A DNA stretch of 64,000 nt from Pyrenophora tritici-repentis (Eukaryota > Ascomycota > Dothideomycetes > Pleosporales > Pleosporaceae): positions 124,001-188,000 of the forward strand of contig NC_089399.1 in assembly GCF_003171515.1 (NCBI RefSeq), written 5' to 3'. The stretch's first letter is position 1, and every line of letters begins with the position of its first letter. Positions 1 to 9,843 of the stretch are shown one piece after another. The notes under the pieces were generated by a model that saw nothing but the letters and a program-made list of their open reading frames with translations, ran no database searches and was not told the origin of the DNA. The translations under genes were made by a program, and so were the position numbers.

Positions 1-738
1 ATGATGAATAAAAACGAGGCTATGAGACTCCTCTATATATACAATTTCCTAGAATGGCGTCGTCGCAGCTGTCACACAAGTCCGCCAGGGTGGGGGTTCT
101 AAATTGCAGTACAAAGTACCCATTACTTGGGCGTGTGGTACTTCATTCCGGCGAGGCTTGCGCACACGATCCATGGCGTCGTTGCGGCGGGTAAACGTTT
201 GGTAGGCGTTGGCTGCTGCCGAGCATGGCTTTCGAAACAATGGAGCTAATGACAATTAATTGACAAGAGACATATTCATGTTTAGATGAGCTTGGTGGCG
301 CTAGCCGAGGTCATTGGCCCAGTGTTTTATGCCTTGGCCGGTAGTCGAAACGCATGACCCGTGGGATATATTGCCTTGGTCCGTCTTTGTGCACCTGATA
401 GATTGCTGCAGCCTTGCTATCCGTGGAAATTGACGGAGGCGCCTACTCGAGAGCTTCCATACATGTCGCTTGGGCGCGCAACCGATGCGGAGATATTAAA
501 AGTAGAGACAGTTACACTGTGACTTGGCGTAAAGGTGCAGTAAGGGAAACCCGGGACGACGCTATGAATTACTATCGACCACGAAGCTTATATCCGTTAC
601 ACCCGAGTCCAACTGCCTAAGTAGGACGTGATGATACATGATACAGTGGGGCATAGAAACATGTACCTGTTGATCGAGCGATCGTCGGTAATGCCGCAAT
701 AATTCAGGCACGCAATGTGGGCTCAGAACATGTGGATC
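1..738. other. Intergenic, no gene recognised
   Basis: Only short unconnected ORFs under 70 codons occur on either strand. None shows a family motif, plausible splice sites or a signal peptide. The right end is presumably the 3' flank of COX10. Confidence 0.5.
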
Positions 739-2256
739 TTATGTGTCTCGTCTACCTTGGACGAGGGCCAAGTGTTTCTGCTCTTCTTCCTCGAGTTTAC
801 CGACCTCATAATAGAGGTCTTCTTCATCAATGTCGGCATATCCGAATAAACTCCGGTAGATGCGCTCTCCAAGTCCCTTCTTTTGAGCCATGGCCAGAAC
901 CATGACAATGGGAAGGTGCCAGATACTGGCCCAGAACAAACCTCTCGCTGTTCCCTTGTGCCCCCCGGCCTTCCAGAACTGCCAAGCTTTGAGCGTCATC
1001 CAGCCATTGACTGCACTGCTCGTGATTACGTAGCTCCAGTCTGTGACGCCGCAGTAGGATAGTCCGATGCAGATAGGAAACATTAGTATCGAATATCGTA
1101 ATGCGACGCGGCCGTTCATGGCGGGGTTCACCCATGCTAACATGCGATAGCCAGCGTTCTTGTACTCGTCGCGTATAGCCCAGCTGAGCGCGTTGAAGTG
1201 GGGGAATTGCCAGGCGTAGAGAAGCGCAGCGCACAGCCATCCGCCAGCGGAGCCCTCGCCGAACAGCAGCTCATCCCATGTACCGTGGTACGCATATTGA
1301 TTTGCCGCAGCCGTCCAGCCCATCAATGGTGGAATGCCTCCTACTATCGCACCGACCCAGGTGTTCAGTACATGCATGCGCTTCATGGGCGTGTAGATGC
1401 CAGCATAGAGGAAGATGTTCGCTGCGCCGAGAAAAGCAGTGGTGGGGTTCACGCCGTAGTAGAGGGCGCCTGTTCCAACAAGTCCACATGCGATGGCAAA
1501 GATGATGGCGCCTCGAGGGCTGATCAGCTTTCGCACAAGTGGTCGGTTACGCGTCCTGCTCATTTTGGCGTCGTGGGCAGGCTCCATGATCATGTTGAAG
1601 GCATTCGCCGAGGCCGAGCATAGCGCCGTACCAGATGTGAGGAAGAATAGTGTGAGGGTCGAAAGGGAGGGCGTGGCTGTTGCTGCAGGCGCAAGCAGGC
1701 CAGGAACGGGATATAGCGAGTACGCAGCCGTGGCTGTGAGGACGACGAGGAAGGACAGGCGGGGTTTCGATAGCGAAAGGTATGTAGTCAATATGCGCTT
1801 GAGCGACTGCTGCGGTAGGCTCGAGGATATGTGTGCGAGTTTGGAGGATGCATCGTGTGGAATAGGATATGCCGCTTCAGTGTTCTCTACTGCTGCTGCA
1901 TCCTCCTTTGCCTTCTTCCGCCGCCTGTGTGGTAGCACTTCATCTGCTGTAGCCGTGGCATGCTCTTTCGCTCCTAGCTGGCCATTCCCGCTCCGAATGG
2001 ATACAATCGAACTCTGCAGTTCTTGCCTCGACGTCCAAAATGTCTCTTTCAATATCGGGTTCGCCCGGAAATAATCTTTGCCGACTGTATACGGGCGTCC
2101 CCTAGAGGCTACAGCGCCTTCTCTATGCGACGAAATGGACGAAAATGTCTGTCGCGATTGTAGCGGCGCTTTGGCGAGCCTCCTCCAACATTGCAGACAT
2201 AGTGAATTCGCTTCCCGCACTGCAATTGGCCGTGGCAGTATTGGTCGGAAGCTCAT
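739..2256 (-). CDS. COX10: Protoheme IX farnesyltransferase, mitochondrial (heme O synthase)
   Basis: A single-exon 505-aa protein. It belongs to the UbiA prenyltransferase family and transfers a farnesyl group to heme B to make heme O, the first step to heme A for cytochrome c oxidase, in the inner mitochondrial membrane. The N-terminus (MSFRPILPRP, then Arg-rich and free of acidic residues) looks like a mitochondrial presequence. The catalytic core holds the UbiA-type aspartate motif in NAFNMIMEPAHDAKMSRT, followed by NRPLV, YTPMKR and VGAIVGGIPPLMGW, all typical of COX10, within a series of hydrophobic segments. The frame stays open 33 codons upstream but without an ATG, so the start at 2256 is used. 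The C-terminal tail (DIDEEDLYYEVGKLEEEEQKH) is charged and probably faces the matrix. Confidence 0.95.
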   Translation of the reverse strand: MSFRPILPRPIAVREANSLCLQCWRRLAKAPLQSRQTFSSISSHREGAVASRGRPYTVGKDYFRANPILKETFWTSRQELQSSIVSIRSGNGQLGAKEHATATADEVLPHRRRKKAKEDAAAVENTEAAYPIPHDASSKLAHISSSLPQQSLKRILTTYLSLSKPRLSFLVVLTATAAYSLYPVPGLLAPAATATPSLSTLTLFFLTSGTALCSASANAFNMIMEPAHDAKMSRTRNRPLVRKLISPRGAIIFAIACGLVGTGALYYGVNPTTAFLGAANIFLYAGIYTPMKRMHVLNTWVGAIVGGIPPLMGWTAAANQYAYHGTWDELLFGEGSAGGWLCAALLYAWQFPHFNALSWAIRDEYKNAGYRMLAWVNPAMNGRVALRYSILMFPICIGLSYCGVTDWSYVITSSAVNGWMTLKAWQFWKAGGHKGTARGLFWASIWHLPIVMVLAMAQKKGLGERIYRSLFGYADIDEEDLYYEVGKLEEEEQKHLALVQGRRDT

Positions 2257-2702
2257 GGCGGCATGGGGTTGAGCTTCAGCGGGCGGCCCAAATGGGATGA
2301 CGAACTTTTGGTAGGCACATGCACCCTGCGCCAAGACCCGAGACGCGCTAGCCACTCAGACAGGTTGCATTTCACCGACAAGCATCCGAAATTCTCCGTA
2401 TTCTGTATCGCCGCCGCCCGATTTCCAACATGACGACCATGTGCTACAACCCGACTTTACTTGTTCAAACAGTCTCTCGATGATGCAGAATAGGCCTCGT
2501 AAATCAATGCATCAATACCGTCTCTTCGAAGCAAAAGGGTAGCCTATATGCTCAATTTGATATCTGTCCAAGCTGCAATAGACGCAGTACATAGTGGCAT
2601 TGATTCGATGCACGAATCAAGTCATGGTACATAGATGAAGATAACCAAGGTACAGTTGATATATGTAAACATCATAGAATTTCTAAACTACATTCAGCAG
2701 AC
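2257..2702. other. Intergenic, COX10 upstream region
   Basis: No coding sequence is seen. It should hold the COX10 promoter and the 3' flank of the transporter remnant. Confidence 0.4.
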
Positions 2703-3110
2703 TCACTTCCTCCTGGCATTCATTCTAGCCTTCGCGGTGTCCATCAACTCCCCCGCCTCTTCCAACGTCAACTTCCGCGTCTCTGGATAGAAGAAGGATG
2801 CAAAGACGCCGTACGCCAAAGCAAAGGCAAGAAAAACGAAATACTATTTCCATCCATCGTATGAGTGACATTTAGCCCAATGTAGACCAAGTCCAGAAAC
2901 AATGCATAAACACCTACGCGATGGCTTTTTGTCTGTCGCACTTACAGCCCTAGATCAGAGATACTTACATACGCTCTGGGTAGTGCAAACTCCCACGCCA
3001 CCGCTCACCCCGACAGGCAGCGTCGTGTTTTCGAGGGGCTTCCAGAAATACAGGCGCGATCTGCTCCAGCATGTTTGCGGGCCCAAAAAACCAAGCAGTC
3101 CGTCTCTATA
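2703..3110 (-). pseudogene. Remnant of an MFS sugar-transporter C-terminus
   Basis: The last 47 codons (2703-2843) read YFVFLAFALAYGVFASFFYP followed by ETRKLTLEEAGELMDTAKA. This is the last transmembrane helix and the PETR motif found at the end of fungal sugar porters. A plausible intron follows upstream (2844-2968, donor GTAAGT, acceptor TAG), with a short upstream segment WEFALPRAY at 2969-2995. Beyond that the frame meets stops and no earlier transmembrane helices can be found before 3.2 kb. The start and most of the 12-helix protein (about 500 aa) are missing, so this is a truncated copy. A misread exon structure is less likely because too little space is left for the missing helices. 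Confidence 0.6.
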
Positions 3111-3353
3111 ATGGAAAATTGCATCCAATATCTTGACGAGAATTGCAAGTAACCCGCCTACCTATCAGTGCCGAACAATTTGTGTATGTAGACAGCTGTT
3201 ATAGAGTCTACACACAAGTCCATACTAGAGCACTTAGTCTCAAGCTGAGGTCTCGCGGACCTGGTGAAACGACGTGCCATTCTCCAGATGAAGCAGACAG
3301 ACATTGAGATTGGAAAAGGCATAGCGAGCAAATGCGATTGTATTATGAAGAAG

Positions 3354-3850
3354 TTACGCCTGGCGTTCCGCTCCACGGAAGTCTTCTAAGTTAGATGTAC
3401 ATGTGCTTGCTTGTTTATACACGCCGTCCTCTGACTCCCCTACTGCCAGCCGTCTCGCTTCATCGCAACCTTTCACTGCACCTCCACTCCCAACGCTGAC
3501 TGCAACCCCTTTTCCTTTCTGTTTGTATCGATCGCGGCGGTCTCCGAAAGTTTGAAGTTTCTCGTAACCATCTTCTCTAGTGGAAACCATAATGTTAGAT
3601 TATCCCATCTTCTAGATCCTGGAAATCTAAAAGAAACATACCTCTTATTGATAGTTGGCTCTACCGTTGCTAAGAAACTCGTTGATCCGAGATAGCATTA
3701 ACAGCAACCACCCCCGATGAGTTCTGGACCTCGGCCTCCTGGTCTTATTTGTGCGCAAGGTGGGCAATCGTCTCGAGGCTGTAGTTGTAGGGGAGCTGCA
3801 GTTGCTACCGTGACGATCACGGCTAGAACAATAGAGAGAGAGGGACGCAT
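3354..3850 (-). CDS. Small secreted protein candidate, tandem copy 1
   Basis: From ATG 3850 the frame begins MRPSLSIVLAVIVTVATAAP, a good signal peptide with an Ala-Ala cleavage region, then QLQPRDDCPPCAQIRPGG. Read without splicing it ends at a TAA (3698-3700) as a 50-aa peptide with four Cys (CPPC and a terminal CC). A typical intron follows (about 3579-3643; donor GTATGT, branch CTAAC, acceptor CTAG). The exon beyond it is open in the same frame to 3354 and begins after NKR, a Kex2-type dibasic site. A further 60-nt intron around the TAA (donor GTCCAG, acceptor TTCTTAG) would join the whole into one protein, but that donor is weak. No known family is recognised. The gene sits in a duplicated unit with the copy at 5.1-5.4 kb. 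Confidence 0.4.
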
Positions 3851-4347
3851 GTTAGAAGTATGGTAGATGAGAATAATAGAATTTCAGACCAGCAATGTAT
3901 CGTGGATAGTAGGGTGTAGATATGCTGGCAGTGTAAGTAAGAGAGGTTCCTATCCATTTTACACCTTCGCATGTCTATTCACCAAACTGCTCTTTAGCAC
4001 CAGGCACTAGCTAGACACCGAGTATCTAGCTAGAAGCAAGCCTAAACTGCTATAGCCAAACAAATACCCAAAATGTACGATAAACAAAACCAGATAGAAC
4101 GGCCTCCGGCCCAGTCCTACATAGTCTCTGACTGAAAAAGGACTTAAATGGAATAATTGTCGGATCGTGAGTATCGGTAGAGACGTCGGCTGCTGGACAC
4201 TTCGGCCCGACTTCGGCCCACCTTGCGCAAGAGCTTAGGTATACCTTCGTAGCACCTATGTTCGTAGATATCAATTAGAACCACCGAACAGAATGCATTC
4301 CTAGTTATCGTTATTTCCCTTTACGCACTTAGTGCAAAGCCAACCAA

Positions 4348-4373
4348 CAATAATAATAATAATAATAATAATA
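4348..4373. repeat. TAA trinucleotide microsatellite
   Basis: About eight uninterrupted TAA units lie between the two copies of the small secreted-protein unit. No coding role is apparent. Confidence 0.8.
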
Positions 4374-5091
4374 CACCTTCGCATGGCAGCGACGCAAATC
4401 TTCCCCATGCTACCCCACGTTGCGGCTCCGCCGGGACGCAATTACGAATCTGAGTAAGCGTTGTGGAGATGAACTTACGCAACTCCTGCTGTGAATGGAT
4501 GGAACAGTCGTCTCGGCATCTCAATTGAAATATCCTGACCATAATAGGTACGAAGATCTCACGAACCATCGAGAATTGAGATGCCCCCCTTTTCGTTAAG
4601 ATCTTACCACCATGTCATCGTGGTAAGACGAGGTTGCTCCACGATGTCGATCACTATCAGCCCGCTTCTTCGGGGCTGTCAACCGTCCAAAATCATGGAT
4701 CTACGTAGAACCCCAAGATGAATCGGGACTTACTCTTTGCTCCTATTCATCCGAAGCGCATACAATTGGTCTTGATATCGTGGACAAGGACTGTCGGGTG
4801 GCAGATACGAGAATCCCGTGTGTTTGCAAAACGCCGAAGATTGCGGACTGACGGTCTTATGCGATAGAAATGATTGCAGTGAGCAAAGGTGTTATTTTCA
4901 ATACAATCCGTCTAGTGTTTCTCTTGCCACAAGTCTTCTGGATGTACATGTGCTTGCTTATATACCGAGACCCCCCAAACCACCGCTTCCAACCAAAACC
5001 AACCGATGATAAGGAACGACTTTGATATCGTCACCTAACAGAAATTATTATCCCCTATCCAGTTTCATCGGAGACACATCCTGCGTCTTCA

Positions 5092-5415
5092 CTACCAACT
5101 CTTTTTTTGTTGCCTATGTCGATCATAGTTTCGGACCGGACGTGATTTCTCATAGAAACCACTGTTAGAACCATAATGTTAGACTGCCATACCCTATACA
5201 TCGTGGAACGCCAATACATACTAGATTTTTTGCCGGTTCTATCGTCGATAAGGACCTCATCTCTCAATCGGGATAGGTTCCATATGACACTCCAACGTCA
5301 TTACCACATTTCCGTCGATAACTTTTTCGACACCTTCGCAATTACGTTTTTCTCCAGCGTAAGGAGCAGCAGCGGCTATCGTGACGAGCACGGCTAGAGT
5401 AGCAAAGAAACGCAT
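5092..5415 (-). CDS. Small secreted protein candidate, tandem copy 2
   Basis: From ATG 5415 the frame reads MRFFATLAVLVTIAAAAPYA, a signal peptide closely resembling copy 1, then GEKR (possible Kex2 site) and a Cys-containing segment, and stops after 52 residues if unspliced. An intron in the position matching copy 1 (donor GTATGT, 60 nt, containing CTAACATTATGGTT as in copy 1, acceptor CTAACAG) leads to an exon reading GFYEKSRPVRNYDRHRQQKK. That exon aligns with EDGYEKLQTFGDRRDRYKQK of copy 1 and is in the ATG frame. A preceding intron of about 66 nt (donor GTAATG, acceptor GATAG) is needed to bridge in-frame stops. Decay after duplication is an alternative explanation. Family unknown. Confidence 0.35.
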
Positions 5416-6166
5416 TGTAATGGTGCGTGGAATTACGAATAACTGGATTTGATTTAGAATTGTAGGTGGTAATTGGTACGTTCTTTGTTCGAGTTGGAAA
5501 GACGTTTCCCCGTTCTTTTATACCTCTTGAGAGTTAGGCAAGTCCCTTTGAGAAGGAGTCACTCAAAAGCCACGCGCAATATACGGTGGTACTAGGTTAT
5601 GCAGATTCTCGGTGTAATTTCATATGGAATTGCAGACATATTTCATCTGGCTGTCGCCAAGTACATAGACATCTGCCTTCCTACCTTCCTCTACTTCTCT
5701 ATATAACCTATGTTCCGTATTTACCTCTTGCAAGACTTCCTTTCGTATGGTGGCTGTCCATTCTATTCCATGCTGTCCTACGCCGTGGTGACGCTGCCAC
5801 CATGATAGAAGACCGAATATCCGAAACAGATACGAGCTTACCGGAAGTTTCCAGCAACTCCTATTGTAAAAGGCTCGAATAGTATTTTAGGATCTCAGGA
5901 GCTTTCTGAATGAGGATGGCAAGTACGACGATCTCACAACATAGAGGTAAGTTACCCGGCTTCTCCTTGGCATCTTACATTGGCACTTTGGTTACTGTCA
6001 GCAGACTGCGGCAACATGCTGCTAAGTCATTATCAAATACGAGGCTGCTCCACAATATCTATGGCTGTCAATGCGTACCTTCGCGGAAGCACATCGTCCA
6101 GAGCGTGGACATATGTATGTAGAGACTCTATCCACTTGCGTGATTGACCCGCCGCACATCGCCTCA

Positions 6167-7408
6167 TCACGGAACGTCTGAGAACCACTGATGTGCGAGT
6201 GCTTCATTAGCTGTGAGTCGCCGAGTGGGGTCCACGTTCATCATCCGTACAACAAGATCCCTGAAGTCAGGGTCGATATCCTGCCACCACAGTCCGCAAC
6301 AATCAATTAAGTGGGTCCTAGAAGGTTCAGATTGGATTGATTGATTACCGCTTTAAGCCTAGTAGTTACCTATAGGAGTTTAAGCCCTACCTAGATAGGT
6401 AAGTGGGTCTAGGAGAGTGACCGGATTGAATTGATTGTTGCGGAGTCTACCTGCCACAATGCAAACAGTCGCCTTGGATTGTCTGCATTAAAGTCCGCCG
6501 CTATCATTGCAATGAGCTGAGCCCAGGGACTATCGCCAAGGTACCGAATTAGACCGCCAATACCCTCTAGATCAGAGAAGTACGAAAGCTGACGTTCGAG
6601 AACAATGTCCAAAAGTTCGATGCGCTCTGGAATCTCTTCTTCGTCTACTGCGAGTACCACTCGTTTTGTGATGGCATAGATGCAATGCATTGCTTCAGAT
6701 TAGGGACTTTCGAAGATTGAAGAGAGACTTACCACAAGTCCAAAAGAGAACATATCTGACGGCGTGTGCACTTCAGCCGATGCGTGCGCCTCTGGACTTC
6801 GCCACATCCAATTTCCAACTTGTCTTCCCTTGATAACACAATCTTGTGATACATAGGCCGCATCCTCAATGTCCGCAACCTACACTTGCTCCACTGCTAT
6901 CTCGCCACCCTGGTCCTTCCATTCTATCAAGATGTTGTTCGCCTTAATATCGGTATGAACGATTCCTTTGCTATGTAGAGTAGCGATTCCACACAGGGTG
7001 TCTCAGAGGATTCGCTTAGTTGTGGGAAGTGGAACTTCATTTTGGACAAAAGACAGAAGGTGGTCTCGAAGGTACTTGTATACGAACACAGATTTGTCGG
7101 GGCAAGCATCGTCGAACACGCGTAGGTAGGGTGAGCTCCGAAGGTCATCGAACATATCCTTAAAATATTTAAAGTCGCATAGTACAACGCCTTTTAAGAC
7201 GTACTTGTGGTCTCTAGAGCTAGAAGAAACGTAAGGTTAGTGATTGTGGGTTTATGTTTACCTAACTTGGGTCTACTTACGTTGCGAGATACACACGTCC
7301 CTGGTCCCCAGGTTTGTCTTGAAGAATGCGTTCGACGAGGTAGCGACGACCTGACTGGCCCAAGACTCGCGTGAGTGCAGCCGCTCGTGTAAGCGTTTGA
7401 GCAGACAT
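6167..7408 (-). pseudogene. Ser/Thr protein kinase pseudogene (fungal kinase-like family)
   Basis: Exon 1 (7281-7408) encodes MSAQTLTRAAALTRVLGQSG followed by YLVERILQDKPGDQGRVYLA, the glycine-loop region. After an intron (7218-7280) come a VLKG lysine segment, a catalytic loop HTDIKANNILIEW (in place of HRDLKPxN), an activation segment VADIEDAAYV and QVGNWMWRSPEAH (in place of APE). The C-lobe ends NVDPTRRLTANEALAHQWFS. Two in-frame stops interrupt it: TGA at 7003-7005 and TAG at 6880-6882. Each is one C-to-T transition from a sense codon. The splice acceptor near 6690 also looks damaged. A MITE forms an apparent intron at 6281-6450. The family is expanded in plant-associated dothideomycetes, and this copy cannot encode a full kinase. 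Confidence 0.8.
6288..6449. mobile_element. hAT-like MITE, copy 1 (162 bp), inside the kinase pseudogene
   Basis: Terminal inverted repeats are CACAGTCCGCAACAATCAAT on the left and TAGACTCCGCAACAATCAAT on the complement of the right end. It is flanked by an 8-bp target-site duplication, CCTGCCAC, at 6280-6287 and 6450-6457. No coding capacity. An 8-bp duplication and a terminus close to CAG are hAT characters, so the hAT assignment is an inference. Removing the element and one duplication gives a continuous kinase reading frame (LFALWQ then DIDPDF). The duplication also supplies CAG|GT and CAG|G at the predicted splice junctions. Confidence 0.8.
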
Positions 7409-8243
7409 GTTTGTCAAGAGTCAATGACGATACAAATAGGTCAAACATGAGTTGAGTGGTTCGCACTATTTGTATATATAACAAGGAAAGGAAGACTAAG
7501 GCTAAACAAATCACAATGAAATCTCAATGGTCATCAAAAAACGACAGTGAAAGAGCGACAAATGAGACTGCAAAAGCGAGGCGTGTAACGTGATTAATTC
7601 GTGAAGTTATAAAGCCAAGCTTTTTCTCGGCTAATCAGATACAGTGGTTAAGTCGGCTGGTCGGGTCTCCGTTTTATTAGGCGCGCGCCAACCACCTGCA
7701 GTCATTTTATCATTCTCAGGCGTTCACGTGGTCATCTAGGACCATGAGATCGCGGCTGATCCCATGTGTTTGTATGTAAGATGTGAACTGCCGGTAAGAT
7801 GAGACGGCGATACTTCACCGACGGAAATGATGCGACTTCGTGGGTGGTCGTCCTTTCTAGCTTGACAGTTCAGGAAACATTGCATCTCACTTGTTTTATC
7901 CATACCTGGAAACGCAATCTGGCGCAGATCAATACTAATGTATCTCAATATGTTAGGCAGCCCATCAATCGATCTCAGAGGCTGCATTTCTTCTTTCAAT
8001 GGTACAGTCATCTTTGTTACTGTCGAAGCGATCGTCGTCAAATAACGCCTCAGCATGGAGCGGGGCGGGGGAAGGGCACCACAACCGAACGCAAGACCAC
8101 ACCATGCCCGATTCAGATCATTGTACTATTCAGCATAACAATGACTCCACGCCCTCTCTCTACGTATGCATTACTGGTGCTCCAGTCATGTCTCATTTTA
8201 ACGCGCATGCAGCGTTCTATCAACACTACCACACAGCAACACC
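7409..8243. other. Intergenic, kinase upstream and hydrolase downstream
   Basis: Only overlapping short ORFs without motifs. No repeat or RNA gene recognised. Confidence 0.4.
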
Positions 8244-9263
8244 TCACAAAGTGCTCAGCCACTTTTCCAACGCCTCATTGACCTCCTTAGGTTTCTCTAA
8301 CTGCACCCAATGCCCCGCTTCGATGGTCTCTACTGTTAACTTCTTCGTGGCTGACTTCTGGCTTTCTCCCATCTTTGGCGTCTGACTGATTGAGCATACA
8401 GCATCGTACTTTCCGTCGATATACAACACAGGGAACTCCAGCACTCCTCCATTCTTCTCACTCTTCCCGTACTCGGCGTTAGCCTCGTGGTTCAAATACC
8501 ATGCCACAGGGCCAAAGGACCCATGCTTCTTCTTGCCCCGCACGAGACTAGCGTAATGGTGCTCGTCGAGCATTGTAGCCTCGAGTGGAATATCAGGAAT
8601 CTTTTCCGGGTGTCCTCCAAACAATCCTCCGTCCCTAATGATCCTGGCCATAGGGGAGGGCTTGCCATACGACTGGCTGTGGTCTTGTTTCAGGTAGAGC
8701 ACCTTTGTCATACCTTCCACGGCTGAGTCAAACATCTTGACGCTCTCTTCGGGATACAGCTGGTAGTACTTCATGTACTCCCATTGTCCCCATTTATACT
8801 CGTCTTCGGGGTAGATGTCGCGGTTCACCATGCTCACGAGGTAATCGAAGCCGAGCTCGACAGAACGGTATGGGACGCAAAGATTGGCGACACCGATGAA
8901 GAGTTCGGGATGATGGGCTGCAAGCGCGTTGGTGAGGCCCGAGCCCCAGTCGTGGCTGACCCAGATGGCCTTGTTGATGCCTAGTTGTTCGACGAATTCG
9001 ACCATTTCCGAGACGAGCACTGACAGTGAGTAGGCTTCCTTTGTGGTTGGGGCAGTGGAATCACCGTAGCCGCGCATGTCGGGAGCAATGACGCGGTACT
9101 TTGAGCCAGCGGCGAAGTGGGAGAGTTGGTGTTCCCATGACTCCGCTATGTCCGGCCAGCCGTGGATGAAGATGAGGGGTGTTCCTTCTTTAGACCCTCC
9201 TTCATAATAGTGCGTCGTCTCTCCATTCTTGTGCTTGATATCTCCGGGAGTTAGAAGATCCAT
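8244..9263 (-). CDS. Epoxide hydrolase-like alpha/beta-hydrolase
   Basis: A 339-aa alpha/beta-hydrolase-fold protein of normal length for soluble epoxide hydrolases. The oxyanion motif HGWPD is at residues 34-38 and the nucleophile motif VSHDWGS has Asp105. Later come DGKYDAVC, with the likely acid Asp, and AGHWVQLEKP, with the catalytic His. The Asp nucleophile, rather than Ser, points to epoxide hydrolase or haloalkane dehalogenase chemistry; Tyr residues in the cap region favour the former. The start MDLLTPGDIKHKNGETTHYY is chosen because it matches the usual beginning of the family. An upstream in-frame ATG at 9338 adds 25 residues without homology and is probably untranslated leader. No signal peptide, so cytosolic or peroxisomal. 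It is the only intact enzyme in this degraded 9-kb stretch. Confidence 0.9.
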   Translation of the reverse strand: MDLLTPGDIKHKNGETTHYYEGGSKEGTPLIFIHGWPDIAESWEHQLSHFAAGSKYRVIAPDMRGYGDSTAPTTKEAYSLSVLVSEMVEFVEQLGINKAIWVSHDWGSGLTNALAAHHPELFIGVANLCVPYRSVELGFDYLVSMVNRDIYPEDEYKWGQWEYMKYYQLYPEESVKMFDSAVEGMTKVLYLKQDHSQSYGKPSPMARIIRDGGLFGGHPEKIPDIPLEATMLDEHHYASLVRGKKKHGSFGPVAWYLNHEANAEYGKSEKNGGVLEFPVLYIDGKYDAVCSISQTPKMGESQKSATKKLTVETIEAGHWVQLEKPKEVNEALEKWLSTL

Positions 9264-9843
9264 TTTGAAAATAGCTGCAACGTCAAGGTTGAGGTGTAAG
9301 TAAGCATGCGCGATATATAATGTTGAGATGTGGGCCAAGCCTTCTTAACCTCGGTAGGTCAGCTTGGTGGGGTGATTCCTGGATTGATCTAGTGATATTA
9401 GCATACGAAACTCATAAGCATACTCACGTGCTTTATGGACATCTCATCGTCCAGTTCACATCTTTCTCATTCAGCGATTTTCTTCCAAGGTTGTCAGTTC
9501 CGCAAGCTACGACTAACCCGATTAAGCAGGTTTACCCCACCTTCCTACCTAGGGGGACTGCAGTCACCCGTCGATTGACGCCACAATCCTAGGGAGATGA
9601 CGTGCAGGGAATGATCTGTAAATCTTGGAATAAGAAGTCTGTTCCCGGAGTACAGAAACGCAGGGGTATAGATATTACGTAGAAGTGATGAAAATGATGA
9701 GTAACATGGAGTTCAAGGGGGTTGACAAACAACTCTGGAGAAAAACTTCAGCCAAGATCTAATTCTGAAATCCCACGAACCACAAAACGTCTCATCAAGA
9801 AAACGTCACAAACGTACCCAAAGAGCACCATGTGCATAGAACT
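9264..9843. other. Intergenic between hydrolase and PSD-like pseudogene
   Basis: No convincing coding sequence. It may contain the lost 5' exon or promoter of the PSD-like pseudogene. Confidence 0.4.

Larger units (their letters stand above)
3380..6080. repeat. Diverged tandem duplication of a ~1.4-1.5 kb unit
   Basis: Segment 3380-3850 is similar to 4930-5415 (shared GTACATGTGCTTGCTT, ACCATAATGTTAGA and the signal-peptide coding end). Segment 4440-4700 is similar to 5800-6080 (shared ACGAGG.TGCTCCAC, TACGA.GATCTCAC and CAACTCCT). The order secreted-protein gene then upstream region occurs twice, so the unit contains one gene with its upstream flank. Identity is patchy, suggesting an old or RIP-altered duplication. 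Confidence 0.55.

Noticed and set aside
2257..2355. N-terminal extension of COX10
   Set aside because: The open frame begins at a GTG, not ATG. The ATG at 2256 starts a proper mitochondrial presequence.
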